Part shown: positions 44,415-57,153 of the stretch, piece by piece | Layout of the letters: each line of letters opens with the position of its first letter | Position numbering within the stretch: position 1 is the first letter of the stretch | Source of the DNA: Georgenia subflava | GTDB lineage: Bacteria > Actinomycetota > Actinomycetes > Actinomycetales > Actinomycetaceae | Direction of reading: 5' to 3' | DNA: 64,000 bases | Assembly: GCF_009193155.1 (NCBI RefSeq) | Contig: NZ_VUKD01000001.1 | Coordinates: 1 to 64,000, forward strand | Made by a program: the position numbers and the translations under genes | Notes under the pieces: generated by a model | Told to the model about the DNA's origin: nothing | Databases searched by the model: none | Seen by the model: the letters and a program-made list of their open reading frames with translations, nothing else

Positions 44415-45194
44415 AATTTGCCCCAGTCCGCGAATATCGTGCGTCCCAAAGACGGCTTGCGGTTCGCATGCAGACGGCTCCGGGACCCGGTGGTAGGAGC
44501 GCGTGAGCCTGCGCCTGCAGGTGGAGAGCGCCGTTTCTCCACCAGGTAGCCAGCAGTCCCGCCTCGGTGCGTGGACCCGGTGGATTATAGTTTGGTCGCG
44601 TCGCATACCTTCTCTGGGGGCGGGGCCAGCAGCGTGGCTAGGCGCGTATACCTGTGTAAGTCGTTGGCGCATCTCGGCGCTGCCGTCGCTGAGCCGGGCA
44701 CCGGGTTGACGACGCCCGGTGGGACGTCGACCTCCTCGTCCCCGCCTGTCCAGACCCACAGGCCCCACCTGATGTGCAGGTCCTGCAGTCCGGCGGTGCC
44801 GTCCTGGACGAGCGCGGTGGTGGGTACACCGCCGGCCCGGTCGCCGGTGGTCCCTGGCACTCACCGTCAGCGCGGCGGCGGGCCCATCCGTGCCGACGTC
44901 CTGACGGTCTTCCCCATCACCGGCGGCCCGTACCGGGCAGAGCGGCGCAATGACGCCGCGCAGGGTGTGCTCGCGCTGGTCACCACTCATGACGGGCACC
45001 ATGTCGCCGCGGAGGCGGGTGGACGTGGCGGGGTGTGCGAAGACGCCATGGACACTGTCGCGTGGCTTCAGGTCATGCTGGAAGGACCGTTGTCTGGCGT
45101 GACCGGCGTGGCTGAAACCTGGATTAGCTCGTCTGACCCGGTCCGACTCTGTCGCCGGATCGTTCTCGTCCAACCCCACCTGGAGATGACGTCA
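44415..45194. other. Unassigned region with traces of decayed coding sequence
   Basis: About 780 bases. Plus-strand frames with coding-like third positions change frame: WDVDLLVPACPDPQAPPDVQ and VLQSGGAVLDERGGGYTAG in one, then IRADVLTVFPITGGPYRAER and HHVAAEAGGRGGVCEDAMD in another. This could be one frameshifted gene of unknown family reading toward the DnaJ-like gene. No start or motif was recognised. Confidence 0.35.
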
Positions 45195-45527
45195 GTGGAC
45201 CCCATGGACCGCGTGGTCCCAGCCGACGGCGCCCCGCTGGCGCCGCGCCTGGAGCAGATGTGCTCCGGCTGTGACGGGACCGGGACAATGGCCAGCGAGG
45301 CGTGGAGCACCTGGGAGGTGGAGCGGGACCGGCTCGCCGCTCTGGCCGCCGGGGCGCGGCAGGAGCCAGTCCTGCGAGCCTTGATCACCAACCTAGTAGA
45401 CGAGCACGCCCACGCCCGCCCGGCAGGACCGCGGGAGCAGCCCTGCGAGGACTGCAACGGCACCGGCACAGCCACCACCGCCGAAGGGCTCGAGCTGCTC
45501 GCGTTCCTGCGACGACACCTGAGATAG
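45195..45527 (+). CDS. Small protein with two DnaJ-type CxxCxGxG motifs
   Basis: About 110 residues. C23-S-G-C-D-G-T-G and C84-E-D-C-N-G-T-G match the zinc-binding repeat of DnaJ and RSP-like proteins; the 57 residues between (EVERDRLAALAAGARQEPVL...) form a helical hairpin. Two motifs can bind one Zn. GTG 45195 has GGAG 9 bases upstream; ATG 45186 is an alternative. No J domain is present. It may be a thiol- or zinc-dependent adaptor; function unknown. Confidence 0.6.
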   Translation: MDPMDRVVPADGAPLAPRLEQMCSGCDGTGTMASEAWSTWEVERDRLAALAAGARQEPVLRALITNLVDEHAHARPAGPREQPCEDCNGTGTATTAEGLELLAFLRRHLR

Positions 45528-45663
45528 ACCGGCCTCCACGGGGCGACCCTGACCGGTGAACGGCCGACACCCCCGCCGGGTCTTGTAGCCTCCGGCGGTT
45601 CAAATGCCCTCACCCTCGCAGGAGGCCCGACGAAGCAGCCACTACCCCCGAGGAGCACGTCGA

Positions 45664-46048
45664 TCAGCCTCGACCTGATTCCCACACTGTTTCAGACGCC
45701 TGATCCGAGCCAACCGGCCGCGGCCGTGGCGTCCACGAAAAGAAACTTCGACCTTCCTGCAGCCCTTGGCGCGCACGCCGGAGCAGGGCACCGTTCGCGG
45801 CGCTGAGGCTGACGAGCATGACATCCAAGCGCCCGCAGCTGGTCGATCGCGTCCTGCGCGTCGGCGACGATCCCGCTGACTTCACGGTCGATGTTATCGG
45901 TGCCGCCCTTGATGGCACGACGCGCCGCACTCGCCTGAACCCCGACCATCGCCACGTGATCATCCAGGCGCGAGTACAGCTTGGCCAGGTCACTTAGACG
46001 GCGATCCACGCTTGCACCATCTGGAAACTGCACGCTGTAACCACTCAC
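45664..46048 (-). pseudogene. Unknown small helical protein, one-base frameshift
   Basis: GTG 46048 starts MSGYSVQFPDGASVDRRLSD and stays coding-like to DAQDAIDQLRAL. There an extra base in CTTGGATGTC (45825-45826) shifts the frame; removing it restores DVMLVSLSAANGALLRRARQ and GLQEGRSFF. The restored product of about 125 residues is helical with no recognised family. A strong palindrome lies 40 bases upstream. Could be a sequencing indel. Confidence 0.5.
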
Positions 46049-46087
46049 CGGCCCTCCCGATCAACTTCAAGTTGCTCGAGCGTATGA

Positions 46088-46105
46088 ACGTACGTGGTCG
46101 TACGT
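46088..46105. promoter_or_regulatory. ACGTACG-N4-CGTACGT palindrome
   Basis: A perfect 7-bp dyad with 4-bp spacer lies 40 bases before the start at 46048 on the minus strand. A second hairpin, TCCCCC-TGTA-GGGGGA, follows at 46109-46124. The first may be an operator; the regulator is unknown. Confidence 0.5.
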
Positions 46106-46261
46106 CTTTCCCCCTGTAGGGGGAGAAGCAGGCCTCCGCCCGCAGACGGAAGACGCCGAGCTCACGGCCGTCGCGAGACCACGTCCTTCATTCTCGCCTC
46201 CTCGCGCAGAGTAGGGCGCGACCAAGGCCCGCAACCGCGGCAGCGAGCCCGCTCGCTGGTG

Positions 46262-47446
46262 TCATTGCCCCGGTCGTGCGGTGACCTGCGGGATGCCGTG
46301 CCCAGCGTCGAGCTCCGCGCGGGTGGGCGGGTTCCCGCGGGGGCGGGAGGCGGTGATCGCGGCGGCCGTGGTGGCGTGGTCGATCAGTGCCTGCAGGCTG
46401 CCCTGGCGCAGGGTGTGCAGGTCCTCGCGGGCGGCCACGCCGAGCAGGCCACCGTTCCACAGCGCGTCGATGAGCGCCGCCATGAACGCATCGCCTGCCC
46501 CGGCGGTGTCGGCGACACCGAACCCGTGCCCGGAGGCGGTGGCTACCTCGCCGACAGAGTTGACCGCCCAGGCACCTTCTGCACCCATGTCGATGACGAC
46601 GATCCCGGGCCCGGACGTCAGCCAGCGGCGGGCGACCGCCTTGTGGTCCTCACCGGGGTAGAGCCAGGAAAGGTCACGGGTGCAGACCTTGACGAGATCG
46701 GCCCGGGCGAGCAGTCCCTCGACCAGGCTGCGGGCATCCTCTGGTGAGTCGATGATCTCGGGGTGCAGTGCGGGGTCGTAGGTGATCGTCGCTCCCGGCC
46801 GGTAGGCAGCGATGATCCCGGCGACCGTGCGCGAGCCTGGCTCGAGGACCGCGCCGAGCGACCCCACGTGCACGACGAGCGGGTATCTCGTCAGCCGGGC
46901 GTTGGGTGGTTCCCACACCAGGTCGGCCGGCGACGCTCCGGTGTCCTGACCGGGCTGGACCTGGACGGTGGACGTGCGCGATGCGCGGTCGCTGCCCGGC
47001 GCCACCTGGACGTTCTCGCGCTCAAGGAGCGCGCGCGCGGTTACCCCGTGCGAGTCGGCACCGAAGGACGTGACGAGCTCGACCGGCCGCCCCAGCCGCG
47101 CCAGCCCGATGGCCACGTTCGCGCCAGCACCGCTGAGGTGCTCGCTCCGGCCGTCCTCGTGTTCGTGGGTGTCGATCAGTACCTCGCCGACGACGAGGCC
47201 CGGGGCGTCCAAGGAGCTGCGGTCGGTGAGCGTCGGGGTTGGTGCCCACGCCGGTGTCGTCGGCGCTTGGAGGCCCTGGCCAAGGGTGGGGTCGGTGCTG
47301 GGCCGGCGGAATGGGTCGTGGACGGCTGGGGCCTTCACCGAGCGGGTCGTCGTCTCCCTGGCCGTGCCGCCTGGTGCGTTGCCTGAACGCGCCGGCGGGC
47401 GGGCCACTGCTGCGGGCGCAGCGTGTCGCGGGTCGGTGCCGGTCAT
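46262..47446 (-). CDS. PfkB-family carbohydrate kinase
   Basis: This 394-residue protein has about 80 disordered Pro/Ala/Thr residues, then a ribokinase-like fold: GEVLIDTHEHEDG, the substrate Gly pair in LSGAGANVAIGLARLGRP, and the catalytic DTAGAGDAFMAALIDAL with the anion hole and Asp base. It phosphorylates a sugar or nucleoside; the substrate is not readable. ATG 47446 is used because the longer frame is Arg-rich and lacks a ribosome site. Followed by hemerythrin on the same strand (upstream), 110 bases away. Confidence 0.88.
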   Translation of the reverse strand: MTGTDPRHAAPAAVARPPARSGNAPGGTARETTTRSVKAPAVHDPFRRPSTDPTLGQGLQAPTTPAWAPTPTLTDRSSLDAPGLVVGEVLIDTHEHEDGRSEHLSGAGANVAIGLARLGRPVELVTSFGADSHGVTARALLERENVQVAPGSDRASRTSTVQVQPGQDTGASPADLVWEPPNARLTRYPLVVHVGSLGAVLEPGSRTVAGIIAAYRPGATITYDPALHPEIIDSPEDARSLVEGLLARADLVKVCTRDLSWLYPGEDHKAVARRWLTSGPGIVVIDMGAEGAWAVNSVGEVATASGHGFGVADTAGAGDAFMAALIDALWNGGLLGVAAREDLHTLRQGSLQALIDHATTAAAITASRPRGNPPTRAELDAGHGIPQVTARPGQ

Positions 47447-47558
47447 CTCAGCATCACTCCCTCGTTCTCCTTCGCGCCGGCCGCTGGCCAGGGGCGATCC
47501 CGCCGGCCGGGACCGGCGCGGACACACAAGCCGCTGGGGCGTCGCTGGGCGGGGGTCT

Positions 47559-48077
47559 TCACAGGTAGCTGAAGTGGGCGTCGTAGTCGGTGGCCATCTG
47601 CACGATCATGCCCTCGAGGAGGGCGGTGACGTCCACGCCGGCCTCGGTGAGGGTGCGCAGTACGACGGTGTCTTCTTTCTCGATCCGCAGGGCGAAGAGC
47701 ACAACCAGGGCGCGGGCGGACAGGGCAGCCTCCATGGCGGTGTCAGCCTTCTCGACCTGCTCGACAAGGTCCAGCAGGAAACGGTGATCGGCCTCGAGCG
47801 TGGCGACCAGAGTGTGCGCACCGACCTCGCGAACGGCCTCGTACAGCACTCGCTCCTCGGTCTTCAGGTGGGCAAGGACGTCACCGTGGACGAAGTCGAT
47901 GAGCGCCCGCCGAGCATGGAGGTCTTCGCCTTGACCGGTACCAACGGTTGCCGTTAGGGCGTCGGCGCGTTGAACCAGCGCGGACCACAAGCCCGAATGG
48001 TGATCGTGAGAATCTCGGGGCGTCGGACCGGCGGAGTCGTTGGCATCGGTGGGATCGTTCATGCCTGTTTGGCTCAT
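47559..48077 (-). CDS. Hemerythrin-like four-helix protein (A)
   Basis: About 172 residues. His/Glu ligands of a di-iron hemerythrin-like bundle are seen in LIDFVHGDVLAHLKTEERVL and ATLEADHRFLLDLVEQ, with IEKEDTVVL further on. The N-terminus is acidic/His-rich (DSHDHHSGLW). Such proteins bind O2 or react with NO or peroxide. ATG 48077 lies 7 bases after TAAATAAC and may be leaderless; no ribosome site is present. Paralogue of the gene at 61428; both share an upstream motif. Confidence 0.85.
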   Translation of the reverse strand: MSQTGMNDPTDANDSAGPTPRDSHDHHSGLWSALVQRADALTATVGTGQGEDLHARRALIDFVHGDVLAHLKTEERVLYEAVREVGAHTLVATLEADHRFLLDLVEQVEKADTAMEAALSARALVVLFALRIEKEDTVVLRTLTEAGVDVTALLEGMIVQMATDYDAHFSYL

Positions 48078-48085
48078 ACAGTTAT

Positions 48086-48103
48086 TTACAGGCACCCTTG
48101 TGA
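48086..48103 (-). promoter_or_regulatory. Shared hemerythrin box A (TCACA-N8-TGTAA)
   Basis: Read on the minus strand TCACA-AGGGTGCC-TGTAA is followed by ATAAC and the start codon. The same arrangement precedes the two other hemerythrin genes (58985-59002 and 61931-61948). The flanks also match: TTGCGTTTA before it. This suggests a common promoter and regulator. Confidence 0.65.
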
Positions 48104-48214
48104 TAAACGCAAGGGGTCGGCGGGTTCACTTCTCGCCGGGCGCGGCCCGCCGACGCTCCAGGCGGGCGAGCTGGGTGGCCGGTTCCTTCGACTGGGCGCA
48201 CCGGGCGCGGGGCC

Positions 48215-48696
48215 ATGAGCAGAGTCGAAGGTGTGGGCGAGGTCAACAGGGTGCACATCGGCGAGGCGGCGCACTCTGCCTACCAGGCGGTGGTGGACCT
48301 GGACACGCAGGTGCGCGCTCACGCGGCTCAGGCGGGCCTGGAGCCGCTGCTCATCGAGCTGGTCAAGATCAGGACATCGCAGATCAACGGGTGCGCCTTC
48401 TGCTGGACATGCACACCGCCGACGCGCTTGAACAGGGTGAGACGATCGAACGACTGGCGGTGCTGCCGGCCTGGCGAGAGACAACGTTCTTCACCGGCCG
48501 TGAACGGGGCGCCTTGATGCTGGCCGAGGCGGTAGCGCTCATCGCCGACGGGCAGGTACCCGAGGACGTCTATGTCTCGGCCACGGCCCTGCTCTCGGAC
48601 GGCGAGGTTGCGGCTGTGACGTGGGTGGCGATCGTCATCAACACCTGGAACCGCATCGCGACCGCGAGCCGGTACCCGGTCGGGCCCAAGCAATAG
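48215..48696 (+). pseudogene. AhpD/carboxymuconolactone-decarboxylase-like protein, one-base frameshift
   Basis: ATG 48215 begins MSRVEGVGEVNRVHIGEAAH and continues to SQINGCAFC. The CMD motif should read CAFCLDMH; here one C is missing after TTCTGC (48403) and the frame changes to WTC. In the other frame the rest is intact: LDMHTADALEQGETIERLAV and VAAVTWVAIVINTWNRIA to SRYPVGPKQ. Full protein would have about 160 residues. CMD proteins with CxxCxxxH reduce peroxides. Divergent from hemerythrin A. Confidence 0.85.
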
Positions 48697-48699
48697 GTC

Positions 48700-49042
48700 A
48701 CGTTCACGTCTAGCGGTTCGTCCCGAGGCTCGGCGATCAGCTGTTCGGTGTGCCGGAGCCGCCGCCAGAAGATGGCCCGTCGGGACTTGAGCAACCCACC
48801 GAGCACATACATCAGTGTGCCCAGCGTCAGCCCGAGGCCAACCCGTATTACCCTTTAGCCACCGCTGTCCCAGGGACCGTCCGATGAGGCCGACGGCGAG
48901 CGTCGCGGGACCCACACCAGCCGAGGAATCCGAAGATCGAAAGGCCAAAGCCGACCGGTATCGCCAGGGTGGTCACCACCGCTGTACTGGTGGATCGGTC
49001 CCGATCCTCGGCGGGTACTCGCTCGTCATCTGGTGCTTCCAC
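48700..49042 (-). pseudogene. Small membrane protein, frameshifted
   Basis: ATG 49042 starts MEAPDDERVPAEDRDRSTST and a helix (TTLAIPVGFGLSIFGFLGW). Continuation lies in other frames: GPATLAVGLIGRSLGQRW, then VGLGLTLGTLMYVLGGLLKS and RRAIFWRRLRHTEQLIAEP. A three-helix membrane protein with two frame breaks (about 48920 and 48840) is the best reading. Family not recognised. Confidence 0.4.
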
Positions 49043-49092
49043 CGCACTCGCCCCAACCGGTAAGGCCAGAATCTACTGACCGGACGAGCGCT

Positions 49093-49845
49093 CTACCACT
49101 CCCGACGGTGGGGTGTCAGGGCGTCGCGTAGGTCGGCGTTGAGCTGGGAGATGGTGTCGAGCGGGACCCCGGCCGGGCACACGGCGGCGCACTCACCAAT
49201 GTTGGTGCAGCCGCCGAAGCCCTCTGCGTCGTGCTGGTCGAGCATGTTGACCACACGGACCCCGCGTTCGGGTTGACCCTGCGGCAGCTCGCCCAGGTGG
49301 GTGACCTTCGCGGCAGTGAACAACATGGCTGAGGCGTTGGGGCAGGCGGCCACGCAGGCGCCGCAGCCGATGCACGCGGCGGCCTGGAAGGCTCGGTCGG
49401 CGTGGCTCTTGACCACCGGAGTGGCGTGGGCGTCGGGTGCGGCGCCGGTGTTGACGGAGATGTAGCCGCCGGCGTCGATGATGCGGTCGAAGGCGGACCG
49501 GTCGACGACAAGGTCCTTGATCACCGGGAAGGGATCGGCGCGCCAGGGTTCGACGGTGATCGTGTCTCCGTCGCAGAACTGACGCATGTGCACCTGGCAG
49601 GTGGTGATGCGCTGTGGGCCGTGGGCGACGCCGTCGATCATCACCCCGCACGAGCCGCAGATACCCTCGCGGCAGTCGTGATCGAAGGCGATGGGGTCCT
49701 CCCCGTTGGCGGTGAGTTCTTCGTTGAGGACGTCGAGCATCTCCAAGAACGACATCTCCTCGGTGACCTCCTCGACCTCGTAGCGGGCCATCCGACCGCT
49801 GGAGCGGGCGTCGTGCTGTCGCCACACGTTCAGGGTGATCTTCAT
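49093..49845 (-). CDS. sdhB: Succinate dehydrogenase/fumarate reductase iron-sulfur subunit
   Basis: This 250-residue protein has the [2Fe-2S] motif [15 protein letters not shown] and a C-terminal ferredoxin domain with [12 protein letters not shown], then [19 protein letters not shown] for the 4Fe-4S and 3Fe-4S clusters. It carries electrons from the flavoprotein SdhA to quinone at SdhC. ATG 49845 follows GGAGTAACGG. The usual order in Actinobacteria is sdhC-sdhA-sdhB; sdhA is missing here, with 141 bases between sdhC and sdhB. Confidence 0.93.
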   Translation of the reverse strand: MKITLNVWRQHDARSSGRMARYEVEEVTEEMSFLEMLDVLNEELTANGEDPIAFDHDCREGICGSCGVMIDGVAHGPQRITTCQVHMRQFCDGDTITVEPWRADPFPVIKDLVVDRSAFDRIIDAGGYISVNTGAAPDAHATPVVKSHADRAFQAAACIGCGACVAACPNASAMLFTAAKVTHLGELPQGQPERGVRVVNMLDQHDAEGFGGCTNIGECAAVCPAGVPLDTISQLNADLRDALTPHRREW

Positions 49846-49857
49846 CCGTTACTCCTT

Positions 49858-49899
49858 CGTGGCTCGTGGCTCGTGGCTCGTGGGTCGTGGGCCGTGGGG
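49858..49899. repeat. 7-bp tandem repeats between sdhC and sdhB
   Basis: Six units CGTGGCT, CGTGGCT, CGTGGCT, CGTGGGT, CGTGGGC and CGTGGGG fill 49858-49899. They sit at the place where sdhA is expected and directly before the sdhB ribosome site. They may mark the deletion join. Confidence 0.85.
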
Positions 49900-49986
49900 G
49901 TCATGAGCGGTGGAAGCCGTCGTTCCCACGGTGACTGGCGAACCTCCAGATGGTCATGAAGCCGGCGGGTGATCGCCAGGCGGGGG

Positions 49987-50676
49987 TTAGCTGAGCAGGC
50001 CGAGGAGGATCGCCACCGGTGGGGCCAGGAAGCCGGCCACGGTGGCCACGGCGATGACCAGTGCGGTGGCCTTGATGGCTGGCTCGCGCCGGCGGGTGGA
50101 CCAGCCCAGGGTCTGCACCGCGGACCAGATGCCGTGCCTCAGGTGCATGCCCAGAGCCGCCATCGCCGCGGCGTAGAGCGCCGTGATGTACCAGGTCTCG
50201 AACGCGGCCACGACACGGTCGTAGGGACTTTCGAAGCTGCCGCCGACCTCAATAGTTAGCGTGGTGAACTGCAGCAGGTGGAAGACCACGAAGAGCAGCA
50301 CGGCGAGACCGCCCCAGCGCATCGTGCGCGAGGACCAGGTCGCCTGCACGGGTTTGAACACCGTGTACCGGGTGGTCCGGGCCCGGTGGGCCTGGCGCCA
50401 CAGGACCATCGCGGACCACACGTGCACGAGAAGGGAGACGAGCAGGACGATGCGCATGATCCACAGGAACCCGGAGTAGGGCACGTAGGGCTCACCCAGG
50501 ATGCGCAGGTGGTGGGCGTAGTCGTCGAACGCTTCCTGCCCGGCGAAGACCTTGAGGTTCCCGTACATGTGCGCGAGCACGAAGCCCAGGAAAATGACCC
50601 CGGTGGCCGCCATGGCGATCTTCATCCCCACGCTGGTCCGGCTGGCCCTGCGCGTTCGCACTGTGCGGGTGATCAC
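49987..50676 (-). CDS. sdhC: Succinate dehydrogenase cytochrome b subunit
   Basis: This 229-residue, five-helix protein of the SdhC/FrdC type has haem ligands in VLAHMYGNLKVF, LLVHVWSAMVLWRQ, FVVFHLLQFT and LGMHLRHGIWSAVQTLG. It anchors the complex and binds menaquinone. GTG 50676 has GGGAGG 4-5 bases upstream; the frame to 50736 is not needed. Complete; but its partner SdhA is not encoded next to it. Confidence 0.92.
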   Translation of the reverse strand: MITRTVRTRRASRTSVGMKIAMAATGVIFLGFVLAHMYGNLKVFAGQEAFDDYAHHLRILGEPYVPYSGFLWIMRIVLLVSLLVHVWSAMVLWRQAHRARTTRYTVFKPVQATWSSRTMRWGGLAVLLFVVFHLLQFTTLTIEVGGSFESPYDRVVAAFETWYITALYAAAMAALGMHLRHGIWSAVQTLGWSTRRREPAIKATALVIAVATVAGFLAPPVAILLGLLS

Positions 50677-50743
50677 ATGACCTCCCTGAGTTAGCGCCGC
50701 CGGGGCGGACTGTGGAAGCGGCACCGCCCCGCACATGTCGGGT

Positions 50744-53928
<3,185 letters not shown>

Positions 53929-54098
53929 AGCATGCTCCTTCGGACGTGCTTCGCGTGCCGCCCAGACCGTCGACGCAAACTTCGCTCGCCCCACGTGATC
54001 TGCGACACACCTTGTCCCCGGCACGCTACAACGGTTTTTCCCAGACGGCATTGGATAATCGTGGACAGGGCCTTGGTCCCTTGTTAGCGTCACTGATC

Positions 54099-55898
54099 AT
54101 GGCCACCGGTGAGGTTCCCCACAGCAAGGCCGATCCAGACCTGCCGACACCGGCGCCCTCGAGCATCAATCCCGGCGCGCTGAAGGACTTCCGGGCCCAG
54201 CTGACCAAGGGTGAGGACGTGGTCGACCCGGCCACCTGGGCAGGTTCGGTGCCCGCCCAGTCCGGGATCGCCCCGCGGGTGCGGGTGGGCAGGTCGAAGT
54301 GGTTCAACTTGCTGTGGCTGCTGCCGATCGGGTTCGTCGTGCTCATCGCCGGTGTCGGTTTCGCCAAGGAACTACGTGAAGTTCCGGCGGTCGCCGACTT
54401 CATCGCCGACTATCCCGGGACCGTGCCGCCAGCCAACGGTCAGGAGGGCATCCCGGCCTGGGTCGGGTGGCAGCACTTCTTCAACCTGTTCCTGATGACC
54501 TTCATCATCCGCTCCGGCATCCAGATCATGACCGACCACCCCCGCCTGTACTGGACCCGGCACTCCACCCCGGGCAAGGAGTGGTTCCGGTTCCAGAAGG
54601 AGGTCCCCGACGACCCGCTGTGGACGGCCAAGCAGGACTCGGTCTCCCTGCCCGGGCAGGTCGGGCTGCCCGGGATCCGCCACTCCATCGGGTTGGCCCG
54701 CTGGTGGCACCTGGGCATCGATGTCCTCTTCGTGGTCAACGGGCTCATCTTCTACATCCTGATCTTCACCACCGGACACTGGCAGCGGCTGGTCCCCACC
54801 AGCTGGGACTTCATCCCCCACGCCGGCTCCGTGGCCCTGCAGTACCTGTCCTTGGACTGGCCGGTCGACAACGGCTGGGTGGCCTACAACGCGTTGCAGG
54901 TCCTGGCCTACTTCATCACCGTCTTCATCGCCGGCCCCGCCGCGATCCTGACCGGGCTGGGCATGTCCCCGGTGCTGTCGACAAAGTTCCGGCGGATCAG
55001 CTCGCTGCTGTCCATCCAGGCCGCCAGGTCCCTGCACTTCCTCGTCATGGTCTGGTTCCTGCTCTTCATCCTCATGCACGTCACCCTGGTGTTCACCACC
55101 GGCATGCGCGAGAACCTGAACTTCATGTACGGCTCGCGCGACAACGGCTCCTGGGTGGGCTTTTGGATCTTCGCCGCCTCGATGGTCATCGTCATCATCG
55201 GCTGGGTCAGCGCCACCCCCTTCACCCTGCGTCACCCGCGCAAGGTTCAGCGCATCGGCTATGCGCTGATCGGACCGTTGCAGCGCCTGTTCGAGCACGT
55301 CGACGCCAAACCCGGGCAGTACACCGACAAAGACATCTCCCCGTACATGTGGCACAACGGGAAGTACCCCGAGACCGATGAGTACCGGGCGCTGTATGAG
55401 AACAACTTCACCCACTACCGCCTCCACGTCGGCGGGCTGGTCGAGAACCCCGTCGAGCTGGACCTGACCCAGCTACGCGCACTGGCCTACCACGAGCAGA
55501 TCACCCAGCACTTCTGCATCCAGGGCTGGTCCGGCATCGCCAAGTGGGGCGGGGTGTCCATGCAGACCATCGTCGACCTCGTCCGACCCAGACCGGCGGC
55601 CAAGTGGGTCGTCTTCTACTCCCTCGGTGACGGCCCCGACGGCGGGATCTACTACGACGCCCACCCGATCGAGCAGATGAGCTACCAGTTGAGCATGCTC
55701 GCCTACGACATGAACGACGCGCCCCTGGACTACGGCCACGGCGCCCCGCTGCGCCTGCGTAACGAGGCTCAGCTCGGTTTCAAGCAGGTCAAGTGGATCA
55801 AGGGCGTGGAGTTCGTCGAAGACTTCACCGAGGTCGGCGGCGGCTACGGCGGCTACAACCAGGACCACGAGTTCTTCGGCTACCGCCAAACCATCTAA
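54099..55898 (+). CDS. Cytochrome b-molybdopterin oxidoreductase fusion (sulfite-oxidase fold)
   Basis: This 599-residue protein has five to six N-terminal helices of cytochrome b561/FdnI type (His in [45 protein letters not shown]), then a C-terminal sulfite-oxidase-like Moco domain with the Mo-binding Cys in [16 protein letters not shown]. It should pass electrons between a small substrate and quinone. There is no Tat signal, so the Moco domain faces the cytosol unless the topology is unusual. ATG 54099 has no ribosome site; a TAGCGT box 7 bases upstream suggests leaderless translation. moaA follows. Confidence 0.88.
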   Translation: MATGEVPHSKADPDLPTPAPSSINPGALKDFRAQLTKGEDVVDPATWAGSVPAQSGIAPRVRVGRSKWFNLLWLLPIGFVVLIAGVGFAKELREVPAVADFIADYPGTVPPANGQEGIPAWVGWQHFFNLFLMTFIIRSGIQIMTDHPRLYWTRHSTPGKEWFRFQKEVPDDPLWTAKQDSVSLPGQVGLPGIRHSIGLARWWHLGIDVLFVVNGLIFYILIFTTGHWQRLVPTSWDFIPHAGSVALQYLSLDWPVDNGWVAYNALQVLAYFITVFIAGPAAILTGLGMSPVLSTKFRRISSLLSIQAARSLHFLVMVWFLLFILMHVTLVFTTGMRENLNFMYGSRDNGSWVGFWIFAASMVIVIIGWVSATPFTLRHPRKVQRIGYALIGPLQRLFEHVDAKPGQYTDKDISPYMWHNGKYPETDEYRALYENNFTHYRLHVGGLVENPVELDLTQLRALAYHEQITQHFCIQGWSGIAKWGGVSMQTIVDLVRPRPAAKWVVFYSLGDGPDGGIYYDAHPIEQMSYQLSMLAYDMNDAPLDYGHGAPLRLRNEAQLGFKQVKWIKGVEFVEDFTEVGGGYGGYNQDHEFFGYRQTI

Positions 55899-55968
55899 GC
55901 GCCACCACCGGACACAAGCGTTCTGGTACCCGAGTGGGTGCTTGTTCCACCACGACGGAAGGGTTCAC

Positions 55969-57048
55969 ATGAGCGGCCCGCGATCGCTGCCCGTACCCGG
56001 GTCCACCGGCGCTGGCGGTGCGGTGAGCGACACGCTGGGCCGGCCGTTGCGGGACCTGCGCATCTCGGTCACCGACCGGTGCAACTTCCGCTGCGTGTAC
56101 TGCATGCCCAAAGAGGTCTTCGGCCGCGACTACCCCTTCCTGCCCAAGGCCGCGCTGCTCACCTTCGAAGAGATCACCCGCCTGGCCCGCATCGCCGTCA
56201 GTCTCGGGGTGGAGAAGATCCGCCTAACCGGCGGCGAGCCCCTCCTGCGCAAGAACCTCCACGAGCTCATCGCGGCCCTGACCGAGCTGCACACACCACA
56301 AGGACGCGCAGTAGAGATCGCGCTGACCACCAACGGCTCCGCCCTGGCCCACCACGCCCAGTCGCTCAAGGACGCCGGCCTGACCCGGGTCAGTGTCTCG
56401 CTGGACTCCCTGGACGAGGCCCGGTTCCAGGCCATGAACGACACCGGCTTCCCGGTGGCGAAGGTCTTGGGCGGCATCGACGCGGCGCGCCAGGTCGGCC
56501 TGGACCCCGTCAAGGTCAACATGGTCGTCAAACGTGGCCACAACGACGCCGACATCATCGCGATGGCCCGCCACTTCCACGGCACCGGCATCGTGCTGCG
56601 CTTCATCGAGTACATGGACGTCGGCGCCACCAACGGGTGGCAGATGGACCAGGTCGTCCCCTCCGCCGAGATCATCGAGCGCATCAACGCCCAGATGCCG
56701 CTCGACCCCGTCACCCCCGCCTACCCGGGCGAGACAGCGACCCGGTGGGCCTACCGCGACGGCGGCGGGGAGATCGGCGTCATCTCCTCCGTCACCGGCG
56801 CCTTCTGCCGCTCCTGCACCAGGGCCCGCATCTCCACCGACGGCAAGCTCTTCACCTGCCTGTTCGCCACCACCGGGCACGACCTACGCGCCCTGATGCG
56901 CGCCGGGGGCACAGATGACGAGCTCGCCGACGCACTGGCCGGCCTGTGGCGCACCCGTGAGGACCGCTACTCCGAGCTGCGCAGCACCAACACCCGTCGG
57001 CGACCACCAGCGGGACAGCGGATCGAGATGTCCTACATCGGCGGCTAA
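55969..57048 (+). CDS. moaA: GTP 3',8-cyclase MoaA
   Basis: This 359-residue radical-SAM enzyme has the N-terminal cluster Cys38-Cys42-Cys45 ([14 protein letters not shown]), the SAM-binding [10 protein letters not shown], a C-terminal cluster in [20 protein letters not shown] and the required Gly-Gly end (SYIGG). It starts molybdenum cofactor synthesis. ATG 55969 has GGAAGG upstream. Other moa/mob genes are not in the window. It presumably serves the molybdoenzyme just upstream. Confidence 0.94.
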   Translation: MSGPRSLPVPGSTGAGGAVSDTLGRPLRDLRISVTDRCNFRCVYCMPKEVFGRDYPFLPKAALLTFEEITRLARIAVSLGVEKIRLTGGEPLLRKNLHELIAALTELHTPQGRAVEIALTTNGSALAHHAQSLKDAGLTRVSVSLDSLDEARFQAMNDTGFPVAKVLGGIDAARQVGLDPVKVNMVVKRGHNDADIIAMARHFHGTGIVLRFIEYMDVGATNGWQMDQVVPSAEIIERINAQMPLDPVTPAYPGETATRWAYRDGGGEIGVISSVTGAFCRSCTRARISTDGKLFTCLFATTGHDLRALMRAGGTDDELADALAGLWRTREDRYSELRSTNTRRRPPAGQRIEMSYIGG

Positions 57049-57153
57049 GAGCTGTACCGCAAGGACTCGCTCCGGCTCGCGCAGCACCCCTGCGGCGCTG
57101 GGCGGCGACCTCGGCACCAAGGCACGACATCACCGAGAAGGGGACCAGGACTG

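Noticed and set aside
49858-49899. 7-bp repeats as an origin iteron or CRISPR
   Set aside because: Units are contiguous, too short and degenerate; no rep gene or AT-rich unwinding region nearby.
49900-49986. Remnant of sdhA
   Set aside because: Translation in all frames gave no FAD-binding or SdhA-like motif.
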